A stretch of 64,000 bases of DNA from Vibrio rhodolitus (lineage in GTDB: Bacteria; Pseudomonadota; Gammaproteobacteria; Enterobacterales; Vibrionaceae), in assembly GCF_003350325.1 (NCBI RefSeq), contig NZ_QLYZ01000018.1, positions 1 through 64,000 on the forward strand. Direction: 5' to 3'. The notes below the pieces were generated by a model. That model was not told the origin of the DNA and searched no databases. It worked only from the letters and a program-made list of their open reading frames with translations. Position 1 is the first letter of the stretch. The number at the start of each line of letters is the position of its first letter. The position numbers and the translations under genes are program-made. Positions 54,371 through 63,408 of the stretch are shown here, piece by piece.

Positions 54371-54412
54371 GTCTATTTAGGTTTCGATCTATTCAGGCTC
54401 AGCTATTCACGT

Positions 54413-55300
54413 TTAGTTAAACTGCGCGCGAAAGGCAGATGGCGTCATCTCTTTGACTGCTTTGAATTGGCGATTAAAGTTAGACAAGTTATTAAAGCCA
54501 GACTGCTCAGCAATCAAAGCAACGGAGTCTTGGCTATTGACCAACATTTCGCATGCTTTACCGATGCGAAAGCGCTTCAAATGCTCTGAAAAACTCTCAA
54601 GGAAATGACGTTCAAATAATCGATAAGCTGAGCTTTCGCTGATGTGCAGAGCTTGGCACAAATCGTCGATCTTTATCTGCCGCGCATAGTTTTGCTCGAT
54701 AAATTGACGCGCTAATTCCACTCGACGACTCGATTCATCGTCAATATTCATGTCATGCAGACCATAAGCATGGAGAGATAGTCGCTCAGATTTATCATCG
54801 TCAGCCAGAGCACATAGCGCTTCGAGAACACATAACAGTTGGTGATGCGGCTCATGACGCTCAATATCTGACAGCAATTGGTAAACGCGATCGGTGGTTT
54901 CAGGGCTAAAAAGCAAACCATGAGCCGAACGCTTGAGTAAGCGCTGCAAATTTCTAAGCTCAGGAAAATGTTCCATCAATGATTCAACCCATTGGTGACG
55001 AAACCACAGGATCAGCGAGCGATGCCCACGCTCATCATCACCATTCATTTCTCCCGAGATAAGATGAGGTAGACCCGGACCATAGAGCAGCATGGTGTTA
55101 TGGTGAATACTACCGATGTTATCTCCAGCGAAATAGCGTCCTTTAAATACGTCATTTGGATCGTGATACAAAACCAATTCATATTCAGAATGGTAGTGCC
55201 ATGAACAGGTAAACTCTCCAACCTTGCCTCGGCAATCATACTCTTTGATGTACCAACTGAAGTTGTTTTCACTGAGGACGCTTTCAATTGTAGGCTTCAT
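54413..55300 (-). CDS. AraC-family transcriptional regulator
   Basis: 295 residues with an N-terminal cupin-like sensing region (about 10-110; SWHYHSEYELVLY, AGDNIG, LLYGPGLPHLI) and a C-terminal double HTH (about 200-295; IDDLCQALHISESSAYRLFERHF and VALIAEQSGFNNLSNFNRQFKAVKEMTPSAFR). The histidine pattern is typical of sugar-sensing members. It is divergent from the sugar-efflux transporter, which it probably controls. AAGGAG precedes the ATG. Confidence 0.9.
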   Translation of the reverse strand: MKPTIESVLSENNFSWYIKEYDCRGKVGEFTCSWHYHSEYELVLYHDPNDVFKGRYFAGDNIGSIHHNTMLLYGPGLPHLISGEMNGDDERGHRSLILWFRHQWVESLMEHFPELRNLQRLLKRSAHGLLFSPETTDRVYQLLSDIERHEPHHQLLCVLEALCALADDDKSERLSLHAYGLHDMNIDDESSRRVELARQFIEQNYARQIKIDDLCQALHISESSAYRLFERHFLESFSEHLKRFRIGKACEMLVNSQDSVALIAEQSGFNNLSNFNRQFKAVKEMTPSAFRAQFN

Positions 55301-55497
55301 TGCAACTCCTTCGCTATTTGCTCGATATTTAATCTACCGACTTTGTTATTTTCAGTCAAAATTTTGATTAAGTTTGGGTTTAAAGTATCACCAAATGATG
55401 GATAGTCATTAATCGTATTGGTGAAAACATCATTAAACTGAGTGCGTTAACTAAATACTCTGATCAGAAAAAAGAAGAACAGCATTTAGGAGGAGTT

Positions 55498-56682
55498 ATG
55501 TTTAAGAAAAAGGAAGCGTTGATCTTCCTTGTGATGGCGTTTATTACCGGGATTTGTGGATCATTTTTCTATCCGTTATCAAGCCTGTTTATTATTGAAG
55601 CGCTCGGCGCGACACCAATGATGCTCAGTGTTTATATGATTTTGTCCATTGTTTCAGGGATAGCGGTATCACAGTGGATTGCCGCGCGCTCAGATAAAGG
55701 TTGGAACCGTAAGAACATTCTGTTGTTCTCACTCAGTTGTTATTTGATCACGGTACTCTCGTTTAGCTTTATTCGTGATTACTACGTGGCGATTGCCGTT
55801 TCAATGGTGTTTGGGGCGTTAAGTGGCTCAGGTTTTGGTCAGTTGTTTGCTTTAGGGCGTGAATACGCGGATAAGCATATTAAGGACAGCACGACGTTTC
55901 TCTCTGTGATGAGAGCAGGTATTGCTATTGCTTGGGTAGTGGGACCTCCAATTGCCTTTACGTTGAAAAGTGCGTTTGGTTTTAGTGCTTCGTTTGTTGT
56001 TGCTGGTATGGCGACCTTTATTTCACTCGTGCTGGCTTGGATCTACTTGCCAAGTAGCGTGATTAAAGGGGAAGATGCACCTAAAGAGACTAAAGGACCA
56101 TTTGGCGCAACGGTGGTGTTGTTCTGTATCGCCGTGATTTTTATGTGCAGTGCGAACAACTTATACATTACCAGTATGCCGCTCTATTTTTCGCAGGAGC
56201 TAAAAGTTAATGCGAGCTGGGTGGGTTATATGTTTGGTATGGCAGCGTTGTGTGAAATCCCAATTATGCTCAAAGCGGGGCGACTGGCAGCGCGTTTTGG
56301 CACCATGAAGATGCTAGCGTTGTCTCTCGTTAGCGGCTGTGTGTTCTTTGTTGCCATGATCAATGTTACTGAGTTCTGGCAATTGCTGGCGGTACAGGTA
56401 TTAAATGGCTTCTTTATCGGCATCACCGCGACCTTAGGTATGGTGGCGTTGCAAGATATGATGCCAAATCGCCTTGGAACGGCTTCGACTTTGTTCTCGA
56501 GTTTGTTGCAAGTCTCGATGCTGGTGGCAAGCCTTTCGGTCGGTGTGGTGGGCGAGTACTTTAATTACTACACCACCTTCTATGTCAGCTTAGGCTTGGC
56601 GGCGATGGCTCTAATAGTATTAAGCTACTTTGTGGTAAGGGAAAGTGCCAATCGCGAACAATTGGCACAGCAAGCAGCGTAG
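55498..56682 (+). CDS. Sugar efflux transporter, MFS (SetA/SetB-like)
   Basis: 394-residue MFS protein with 12 hydrophobic segments. It begins with FITGICGSFFYPLSSLFIIEALGA. The family block SGFGQLFALGREYADKH and the middle GPPIAFTLKSAFGF agree with E. coli SetA/SetB, which export glucosides and lactose. The substrate here is not known. GGAGGAG precedes the ATG. The gene is divergent from an AraC regulator with a 197-bp shared promoter region. Confidence 0.85.
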   Translation: MFKKKEALIFLVMAFITGICGSFFYPLSSLFIIEALGATPMMLSVYMILSIVSGIAVSQWIAARSDKGWNRKNILLFSLSCYLITVLSFSFIRDYYVAIAVSMVFGALSGSGFGQLFALGREYADKHIKDSTTFLSVMRAGIAIAWVVGPPIAFTLKSAFGFSASFVVAGMATFISLVLAWIYLPSSVIKGEDAPKETKGPFGATVVLFCIAVIFMCSANNLYITSMPLYFSQELKVNASWVGYMFGMAALCEIPIMLKAGRLAARFGTMKMLALSLVSGCVFFVAMINVTEFWQLLAVQVLNGFFIGITATLGMVALQDMMPNRLGTASTLFSSLLQVSMLVASLSVGVVGEYFNYYTTFYVSLGLAAMALIVLSYFVVRESANREQLAQQAA

Positions 56683-56689
56683 AAAGTAA

Positions 56690-56716
56690 AAAGGCTCAAC
56701 TTAGTGTTGAGCCTTT
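56690..56716 (+). terminator. Intrinsic terminator of the efflux gene
   Basis: Perfect 11-bp stem AAAGGCTCAAC (56690-56700) and GTTGAGCCTTT (56706-56716) around TTAGT, followed by GCCTTT. Confidence 0.8.
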
Positions 56717-56734
56717 GCCTTTATCGCTATTATA

Positions 56735-56790
56735 TTCTCGCTTCTCGCTTCTCGCTTCTCGCTTCTCGCTTCTCGCTTCTCGCTTCTCGC
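56735..56790 (+). repeat. Eight-copy heptanucleotide tandem repeat
   Basis: TTCTCGC repeated eight times without any mismatch (56 bp). The last base is the first of the carS-like stop codon (56790-56792 on the plus strand), so the array lies just past that gene's end. Copy number is likely to vary between strains. Confidence 0.95.
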
Positions 56791-58130
56791 TAGTGGCTCA
56801 CTTTCATAGTTAGGGTTGCTTTTAAGCCGCCCATCGAGCTACGACCGAGTTGAAATGCACCGCGATAACTGTGCGCCATTTCATCGACAATATTTAAGCC
56901 AAGCCCCGTACCTGGTGTGGTTTCATCTAAGCGCACGCCGCGTTTGACCACATTGTCGAGTTGCTCGTCGGGAATACCCGGACCATCATCCTCAATAATG
57001 ATATTGACGTTGTTGCTATCAATGGTTTCGGCATAAACGCGAATAATACTGTGTGCCCATTTGTAGCCATTTTCGAGTAAGTTGCCGACCATTTCATCCA
57101 GATCGGTCTTATCGACGGAAACTTCGAGTTCAGATTCGATTTCATTGATCAGGGTGATGTCGCGCGCGGCATACACTTTATCGAACGCCATCGAAATCGC
57201 ATCAATACGTTCAGCTGGTGAGGCTTTAACAGATAATATATTCATCGAGCCAGCCATGCGAGCGCGCCCAAGATGGTAGTCGATTTGGCTTTGGATTTGG
57301 TCGACAGGCTGACGTAACTGTTGTTGATTGCTTTGTGGTAAATGCTGGATTTCATTTTTTAGCACAGAAAGCGGCGTTTTTAGGGCGTGAGATAAGTTAC
57401 CTGCATGATGGCGCGCACGTTCGAGTAGCTCTTGATAATGAAACAGTAACGCATTGAGATCGGACACCACCGGGGCGATATCTCGCGGGTAATCATCACC
57501 TAATGCTGTGCGCTCGCCTTGACGAAGTTGGCTGAGCTCGCGATGCATTTTTGTAAGTGGGCTAAGTGACCATGCAATCTGCAAGAAAATCACTGCTAAA
57601 ACACCAAAGTAGAGCAGGGCAAGAATGATCCAAAGCTCGCCCATTAGGTCAGCAACGGTATCTTCAATCGGCTGTTCATCGATGCCAACGACGATCGAAA
57701 TCGGCTGGTTGTATTCAGGGAAGTAGAGTGAGCTTTGAATAAAAATCAGCGGCTCTTCTTTGGCGCCAAACGCTTGTTGTTTTTTCTTCTCGAGATCAAT
57801 GGTGCGATCCCACAATGAGCGAGAACGGATCTGGCTATCGTCTGTGGAAGCTGACCAATACAAACCGCTGTATGGCTGGGAAAAGCGCGGATCAGACAGT
57901 TGCGTAGAAAGGGTGAGTTGCCCGTTTTTATCTACTTCTAAGTTGCCGGTGATCTCGTCCATATAAATGGAGAGCTGCGATTTGGTATCAGCAACCATGT
58001 AGTTGTACACCTGCGACGGGACGGTAATACCCGCAGCGATAATCATGGCGGTCAGCCAGACAACAGCCGCCAGTACTAGGCGGCTTTTTAAGCTGAGCTG
58101 TTTGAGTAGAGACAGCTTTTTACTCGGCAT
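56790..58130 (-). CDS. carS: CarS/PhoQ-like sensor histidine kinase
   Basis: 446-residue membrane kinase. TM1 about 17-37, periplasmic domain about 38-170, TM2 about 171-195, HAMP, HisKA with His in AGNLSHALKTPLSV, and HATPase_c (NLLENGYKWA, EDDGPGIP, GTGLGLNIV). Order and likeness agree with CarRS (also VprAB/AlmRS) of V. cholerae, which responds to calcium and controls lipid A glycinylation. The orthology is inferred from context. The ATG at 58130 overlaps the regulator by 11 bp; a longer start at 58151 is less likely. Confidence 0.85.
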   Translation of the reverse strand: MPSKKLSLLKQLSLKSRLVLAAVVWLTAMIIAAGITVPSQVYNYMVADTKSQLSIYMDEITGNLEVDKNGQLTLSTQLSDPRFSQPYSGLYWSASTDDSQIRSRSLWDRTIDLEKKKQQAFGAKEEPLIFIQSSLYFPEYNQPISIVVGIDEQPIEDTVADLMGELWIILALLYFGVLAVIFLQIAWSLSPLTKMHRELSQLRQGERTALGDDYPRDIAPVVSDLNALLFHYQELLERARHHAGNLSHALKTPLSVLKNEIQHLPQSNQQQLRQPVDQIQSQIDYHLGRARMAGSMNILSVKASPAERIDAISMAFDKVYAARDITLINEIESELEVSVDKTDLDEMVGNLLENGYKWAHSIIRVYAETIDSNNVNIIIEDDGPGIPDEQLDNVVKRGVRLDETTPGTGLGLNIVDEMAHSYRGAFQLGRSSMGGLKATLTMKVSH

Positions 58131-58779
58131 TGAGCTGGTACCCAAGTCCACGCACCGTCTTAATTACATTTGGGGCAATTTTTTTGCGAATGCGACCAAT
58201 GAACACTTCAATCGTATTTGAGTCGCGATCAAAGTCTTGCTTGTAGATATGCTCGACAAGCTCAGTACGCGAGATCACCTTGTCGGCGTTATGCATAAAG
58301 TAGGCAACTACTTTATATTCAAGGGCAGTAAGGCTTACCGCTTCGCCCTGATACATAACTTTAGAAGTGCGTGTATCTAGGCTTAAGTTACCTACTTGCA
58401 TTACTGGCGAAGCGTTACCTGAGGCACGACGCAGTTGAGCACGAATACGGGCAGTCAGTTCAACCATCTCAAATGGTTTAGTCAGATAATCATCAGCGCC
58501 GGCATTTAAACCTTCAACGCGCTGAGTTAGCGTGTCTCGCGCACTTAAGATTACCACAGGCGTGTTGATGTTTTCATCGCGAATGCCTTTAAGCACGGTG
58601 AGACCATCGAGCTTAGGTAAGCCTAAATCGAGCACAATCACATCCCACTCTTCTGAGGTGGCACGGTAAAGTGCATCAATACCATCTTGAGAAAGCTCAG
58701 GCACCCAGCCTGTTTGCTCAAGTGCTTCAATGATCTGTTCGCCCAAACGAGGCTCGTCTTCCACTACCAATATTTTCAT
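58120..58779 (-). CDS. carR: CarR-like OmpR-family response regulator
   Basis: 219 residues. Receiver (1-115) with acidic residues in VVEDEPRLG, phospho-accepting Asp in VIVLDLGLPKLDG and Lys in LTKPFE; C-terminal winged helix (about 125-219; SLTALEYKVVAYFMHNAD, DSNTIEVFIGRIRKKI, VRGLGYQL). The pair with the kinase and the preceding PepSY gene resemble the CarRS operon of V. cholerae. The start is 2 bp after the PepSY stop. Confidence 0.9.
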   Translation of the reverse strand: MKILVVEDEPRLGEQIIEALEQTGWVPELSQDGIDALYRATSEEWDVIVLDLGLPKLDGLTVLKGIRDENINTPVVILSARDTLTQRVEGLNAGADDYLTKPFEMVELTARIRAQLRRASGNASPVMQVGNLSLDTRTSKVMYQGEAVSLTALEYKVVAYFMHNADKVISRTELVEHIYKQDFDRDSNTIEVFIGRIRKKIAPNVIKTVRGLGYQLNAE

Positions 58780-58781
58780 TT

Positions 58782-59183
58782 TTAGTCTTCTGTACTTTTG
58801 AGTGCTTTCTTAATGTTACGACCGCGAATTTCAATCATTTCCAAGGTTTCTGCGTTGTACTCCACCTTAATGATATTGTTGTTATAGTTAATTTTTAGTT
58901 CATAAACCCAAATATCGTCGTCTTCTTCGAGTTCAACTTTGATAATTCGACCGTGGAGATCACGCTCTACTGCCGCATACATCTCTGAAAATGGGCGAAT
59001 GTAACCTTTTTGTACCGCTTCGTAGACTTCATCTTGATCTTCTTCAAACTCGACTTTTGTGCCGGGCTTTTCTACATCACGGACGAGCTCATGACCATTG
59101 TCATGCTTGTGAGCATAGCTAGGAAAAGCGAATACGCTACATCCAGCAACTGCGATAAGGCTGATGAACAGCTTTTTAAACAT
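58782..59183 (-). CDS. PepSY-domain periplasmic protein
   Basis: 133 residues. Signal peptide 1-24 (cleavage after PSYA), a histidine-rich start (HKHDNGH), and PepSY-like halves (EVYEAVQKGYIRPFSEMYAAVERDLHGRIIKVELEE and the YNAETLEMIEI strand are the core; residues quoted in parts of a longer block). It is strongly acidic, which would suit metal binding such as calcium (inference). First gene of the carR-carS operon and probably tunes the kinase. The start is the ATG at 59183, with AAAGGT upstream. Confidence 0.82.
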   Translation of the reverse strand: MFKKLFISLIAVAGCSVFAFPSYAHKHDNGHELVRDVEKPGTKVEFEEDQDEVYEAVQKGYIRPFSEMYAAVERDLHGRIIKVELEEDDDIWVYELKINYNNNIIKVEYNAETLEMIEIRGRNIKKALKSTED

Positions 59184-59329
59184 AGAGTTACCTTTGCTCA
59201 AATTTTCTATTCGGTGGGACGTAAGGTGATAATTGTCACTTACTCCAGCATTGAATGAATTATAAATATTTCAACATGAACGCAAAGTGAATCAAGCCAA
59301 ATTTGCTCAATTGGCTAGATAAATTCAGG

Positions 59330-61072
59330 TTAGCCTTGGTTGAGCTCATCTTCAAAGATACGATCGCGCATTTTCCAAAACCGTCCCACTTTTCGCGCAA
59401 TTACAAATTGCGGCGGGCGGAAACGATGCTGGTTAGCCACCACCTTAGTGGGGGAGGACTCTTCAAATGGTCGATGTTTGTCTGCAAGGTGTGGGCGGAC
59501 AAACTGTGCATGGAAACGTTCTTTCTGTTTGGCTGTGGTTAATGACCAAAACTCATGCACAGCCGCTTGGTTGTCACCTCGATAAGTGACCTTGAGTTGG
59601 TTTTTGCCTTTGTCGTCTTTAAACGTCGAAAGCTCCATCTCTAAGCATTCGAAAACTAACGCATCTTTTAGGTTTAACGCCTCTTTAAGCTTTTTGTCTG
59701 GGTCGACTAAGGTGGCATCGCACTCATGACAGATACGCGCAGCAATATCGTTGTCTGCGCCGCATTCACCACAGTATTTGGCGCGAAAACGATAGCCACA
59801 GTGTTCACGCTCGCCAGTTTCGTCATCCTCAAAATAGCCTTGGCAGCGGCGACCAAAATGCTCAAGCAAAAAGCCATTGCTATCAAGCTTGCCCCAGAAG
59901 TTGTTGTTAAAGCCACAAGCAGGGCAAGGAATGGTGATGATTTCACTGTCTGAGTCGGGTTTAGGATTACCTACTTCCGGTTGATATAAATCGTAACTGT
60001 TACCGGCATAATCGAGCACCAAGCACTCCTCTTTGCCCGGAGATAAGCGCAAGCCTCGCCCAACAATTTGCTGATATAAGCTGATGGATTCGGTCGGGCG
60101 TAAAATGGCGATTAAGTCGACATGGGGGGCGTCAAAGCCAGTGGTTAATACCGATACGTTAACCAAGTATTTGATCTTTTGGTCTTTGAATTGCTGAATT
60201 ATGGCGTCACGCTCAGGTGTTGGCGTATCGCCAATCACGATCGCAGTTTGTCCCTCAGGCAGTAGACCATGAATTTCTTGTGCATGGCGCACGGTGGCAG
60301 CAAACACCATAATGCCTTTTTTGTCGCCTGACATGTGGATGATCTGTTCGACGATCTGCGGTGTGGCGCGCTTGGCTTGATCAATCACCATATCCAGTTC
60401 CGACTCTTTATAACGCCCCGTACTGGCGGGCTTAAGCTGCGAAAAGTCGTAACTGAGCACGGGCGCATCCATCATTCTTGCTGGAGTCAAAAATGCCTCG
60501 TCGAGCAGATAACGAATCGGCAGTTCAAAAATACAATCACGGAAAAAGCGCGCCTCTTCGCTGCGTACTTGCCCACGCGTGTGGTATTGGTAAATCCAGC
60601 CGATGCCAAGGCGATAGGGTGTGGCGGTTAAGCCGAGCACTTTCATACCAGGGTTTAATTCGCGCAAATGAGTGATGACTTTTTGGTAGCTAGAATCTTT
60701 ATCTTCCGGCACGCGATGACATTCATCAATCACCAGCAGTGAGAATTGGTCTTTAAATGCATCGAGGTTGCGTACCACCGATTGCACCGAGGCGAACACA
60801 ACTTGTTGGTCAGTCTCTTTTCGTCCTAGCCCGGCGGAAAAGATTGCCCCAGTTAAGCCATAACCTTCATATTTCGCGTGGTTTTGCTCTACCAGCTCTT
60901 TTACATGCGCTAACACCAAGACTCTGCCTTTGGCAAGCCTTGCAAGTTCAGCAATCACAAGGCTTTTTCCAGCGCCTGTTGGTAGCACGATCACGGCGGG
61001 AGTTGAATGCTTTCTGAAATAGTGGATTACCGCTTTGACGGAATCAGCTTGATAGGGGCGCAGGGTGTACAT
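59330..61072 (-). CDS. radD: DEAD/DEAH-box DNA repair ATPase RadD (YejH)
   Basis: 580-residue superfamily 2 helicase-like protein. Walker A in LPTGAGKS, Walker B DECHR, motif III GLTATP, motif VI QQIVGRGLRLSPG. A zinc-binding region in the last third has CPACGFNN, CGYRF, CGECGAD and CHEC. E. coli RadD works with RecA and SSB in double-strand break repair. The ATG at 61072 matches E. coli; the TTG at 61093 would only add seven residues. Divergent from rsuA, as in E. coli. Confidence 0.93.
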   Translation of the reverse strand: MYTLRPYQADSVKAVIHYFRKHSTPAVIVLPTGAGKSLVIAELARLAKGRVLVLAHVKELVEQNHAKYEGYGLTGAIFSAGLGRKETDQQVVFASVQSVVRNLDAFKDQFSLLVIDECHRVPEDKDSSYQKVITHLRELNPGMKVLGLTATPYRLGIGWIYQYHTRGQVRSEEARFFRDCIFELPIRYLLDEAFLTPARMMDAPVLSYDFSQLKPASTGRYKESELDMVIDQAKRATPQIVEQIIHMSGDKKGIMVFAATVRHAQEIHGLLPEGQTAIVIGDTPTPERDAIIQQFKDQKIKYLVNVSVLTTGFDAPHVDLIAILRPTESISLYQQIVGRGLRLSPGKEECLVLDYAGNSYDLYQPEVGNPKPDSDSEIITIPCPACGFNNNFWGKLDSNGFLLEHFGRRCQGYFEDDETGEREHCGYRFRAKYCGECGADNDIAARICHECDATLVDPDKKLKEALNLKDALVFECLEMELSTFKDDKGKNQLKVTYRGDNQAAVHEFWSLTTAKQKERFHAQFVRPHLADKHRPFEESSPTKVVANQHRFRPPQFVIARKVGRFWKMRDRIFEDELNQG

Positions 61073-61145
61073 AAATTCTGTGAAATAGCTCAACTATTTG
61101 TTTTAGGCGCACTATAATAGCGCAGCTAACTAAGTTGAGGTATCC

Positions 61146-61898
61146 ATGCAGCCAAATAAAGCGCAATCAAATAAAGCGCAAGCAAACAAATTACAGCAAG
61201 TGCGTTTGGACAAATTTTTGTGTGACGCGTTAGGTGCGACACGCAAAGAAGCGACTAAAATTCTTAAAAGCGGCGAAGTAACGGTTAACGAGCAAGTCGT
61301 TAAAAGCGGTGCTATCAAAGTAACGGATGAGTCTATCGTCGAGTGGCAAGGTCGCGAGATCAAGATGCAAGGCCCACGTTACATCATGTTGTACAAGCCA
61401 GATGGTTTCGTTTGTTCGCACGAAGATGGTTTTAACCACACTGCGTTTGTGCTGCTTGATGAGGTGAAGATGGAAGACTTGCACTTTGCTGGTCGCCTAG
61501 ATGTCGACACCACAGGTTTGGTTTTGATCACCGATGATGGTCAATGGTCGCACCGCATCACTTCACCGAAACACAAGTGTGAGAAAACTTACCGTGTGTG
61601 GCTGGCTGATGCGATTGGTGATGATTACGCTGAGAAACTGGCGCAAGGTATTGAACTGCGTAACGAAAAAGAAGCAACACTACCGGCTAAAATGGAAATT
61701 GTGGATGCATCAAACAATGAATTGCTGCTAACGATTTCTGAGGGTAAATACCATCAAGTTAAGCGTATGTTCGCCGCACTTGGTAACAAGGTTGATCAAC
61801 TGCATCGTGAGCGTATCGGTGACATCGTCTTAGATGATGATCTAGAGCCGGGTGAATACCGTTACCTCACTCAGGAAGAAATTGATTCAGTGTGGTAA
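61146..61898 (+). CDS. rsuA: 16S rRNA pseudouridine(516) synthase
   Basis: 250 residues with an N-terminal Gln/Lys/Asn-rich tail (about 18), an S4 RNA-binding domain (VRLDKFLCDALGATRKEAT) and the RsuA/RluB-type catalytic domain with the active-site Asp in AGRLDVDTTGLVL. The late EGKYHQVKRMFAALGN block is typical. It modifies 16S rRNA U516. GAGG precedes the ATG. radD-rsuA-bcr has the gene order of E. coli. Confidence 0.93.
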   Translation: MQPNKAQSNKAQANKLQQVRLDKFLCDALGATRKEATKILKSGEVTVNEQVVKSGAIKVTDESIVEWQGREIKMQGPRYIMLYKPDGFVCSHEDGFNHTAFVLLDEVKMEDLHFAGRLDVDTTGLVLITDDGQWSHRITSPKHKCEKTYRVWLADAIGDDYAEKLAQGIELRNEKEATLPAKMEIVDASNNELLLTISEGKYHQVKRMFAALGNKVDQLHRERIGDIVLDDDLEPGEYRYLTQEEIDSVW

Positions 61899-61922
61899 TA
61901 AGCTTGGCGAAATCACATCGGT

Positions 61923-61952
61923 TTTCTTACTAGGAAAAATCCTAGTAAGAAA
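61923..61952 (+). promoter_or_regulatory. Hairpin 1 in the rsuA-bcr spacer
   Basis: Perfect 13-bp stem TTTCTTACTAGGA (61923-61935) and TCCTAGTAAGAAA (61940-61952) around AAAA. No T-run follows on the plus strand, so it is not a classic terminator. It is the first of three hairpins before bcr. Confidence 0.55.
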
Positions 61953-61976
61953 TAATCGCTAAAATAGGAAATTATT

Positions 61977-62065
61977 TAGTTCCTACTGGGAACTAGTGTT
62001 TTAGGTGATTTTCGTCGAGGATAGACTAGTCACACGTCACTTCACACGACCGTGTTCCGGTCGTG
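61977..62065 (+). promoter_or_regulatory. Hairpins 2 and 3 and promoter-like site before bcr
   Basis: Hairpin 2 is TAGTTCC (61977-61983) with GGAACTA (61989-61995), then GTGTTTTAGG. A possible promoter element TCGAGGATAGACTAGTC lies at 62015-62031. Hairpin 3 is CACGACCG (62045-62052) with CGGTCGTG (62058-62065). If transcription starts near 62035, hairpin 3 would sit in the 5' leader of bcr. Confidence 0.4.
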
Positions 62066-62202
62066 CATTCATAACTCAAATAACTCTTGTAATGGCTGAT
62101 GCCAGAAGTGACTTGTGAATATCCCATTGGAAGGGGGTGTCTCAATTTTGCTTAGTTGCTGCAAGGATTGCGGTGGCTGAAATGCAACCGATTAGGAGAC
62201 GT

Positions 62203-63408
62203 ATGTCTAACACTGCAACACAACACGCCAGCGCCCCACAAATCAGTTTTTTATTATTTCTCGTCTTGGGTGCGATTGGTGCTTTAACACCGCTTGCTAT
62301 TGATATGTACTTACCCGCGATGCCAACCATCGCCCGTGATTTAGGCGTTGGGGCTGGGGAAGTGCAATTTACGCTAACCGCGTACACCGCAGGTTTTGCT
62401 TTAGGGCAACTGATTCATGGTCCGCTTGCCGATAGCTTTGGTCGACGACCAGTTTTGTTACTTGGCGTGCTGTTTTTTGGTTTTGCTTCAGTCGTGAGTG
62501 CAACCACTAACGGTATTGATGCTTTAACTTGGGTTCGTACCGCGCAAGGTTTTGCTGGCGCAGCAGCGGCAGTGATCATTCAAGCCGTAGTGCGTGACAT
62601 GTTTGACCGTGAAGATTTCGCACGCGCAATGTCGTTTGTAACCTTAGTCATTACTATTGCTCCGTTAATTGCACCTATGATTGGCGGCTATTTAGCGATT
62701 TGGTTTGGCTGGCGTTCGATTTTTTGGGTACTCGCCATTTTCGCTGCCATCGTTATTTTATTGGTGCTGTGGAAAATTCCAGAGACACTTACGGCAGAGA
62801 AGAAGCAGCCACTACGTTTAGCTACGACACTGCGTAATTACATCCGTTTATGTCGCAATCCTGTGGGTATGGGCTTGGTGCTTTCTGGTGCATTCTCATT
62901 TGCTGGTATGTTTGCGTTCTTAACCGCAGGTTCATTTGTTTACATTGATATCTATGGTGTCAGCCCTGAGCATTTTGGCTATCTGTTTGGTTTGAATATC
63001 ATTGCAATGATCATTATGACCAGCATTAACGGTCGTTTGGTGAAAAAAGTCGGCTCTCATGCAATGCTGCGTTTTGGTCTTTGGGTACAGCTAGCAGCAG
63101 GTTTAGGTTTATTTACCGCGTGGTCTCTCGATCTTGGATTGTGGGGCATTGTGCTGTTTGTTGTGATGTACATTGGCACCTTATCTACCATAGGCAGTAA
63201 TGCCATGGCGCTTTTACTGAGCGGTTACCCGACGATGGCGGGTACGGCATCTTCTTTAGCTGGTACACTACGTTTTGGTATTGGCTCTATCATCGGTGCA
63301 ATTGTTGCCGCGTTGCCAAATGGCGTCGCTTGGCCGATGATTTTAGTTATGACGGCATGCTCTGTTTTGTCTGCCGCATTTTATTGGTTATACGGAAGAA
63401 AGGCTTAA
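62203..63408 (+). CDS. bcr: Bcr/CflA-family multidrug efflux MFS transporter
   Basis: 401-residue proton-driven exporter of the DHA1 family with 12 hydrophobic segments. TM1 has PLAIDMYLPAMPTIA, loop 2-3 is GPLADSFGRRPVLL (MFS motif A), and the RxxQGFAGAAAAVI region and APLIAPMIGGYL (motif C-like) follow. Bcr proteins export bicyclomycin, sulfonamides or dipeptides. The start is the ATG at 62203 with AGGAGA upstream. The stop overlaps the next gene's start by one base. Confidence 0.92.
   Translation: MSNTATQHASAPQISFLLFLVLGAIGALTPLAIDMYLPAMPTIARDLGVGAGEVQFTLTAYTAGFALGQLIHGPLADSFGRRPVLLLGVLFFGFASVVSATTNGIDALTWVRTAQGFAGAAAAVIIQAVVRDMFDREDFARAMSFVTLVITIAPLIAPMIGGYLAIWFGWRSIFWVLAIFAAIVILLVLWKIPETLTAEKKQPLRLATTLRNYIRLCRNPVGMGLVLSGAFSFAGMFAFLTAGSFVYIDIYGVSPEHFGYLFGLNIIAMIIMTSINGRLVKKVGSHAMLRFGLWVQLAAGLGLFTAWSLDLGLWGIVLFVVMYIGTLSTIGSNAMALLLSGYPTMAGTASSLAGTLRFGIGSIIGAIVAALPNGVAWPMILVMTACSVLSAAFYWLYGRKA

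Noticed and set aside
56735..56790. Phase variation of the sensor kinase by the heptamer array
   Set aside because: The repeats start only after the stop codon, so copy changes do not shift the kinase frame.
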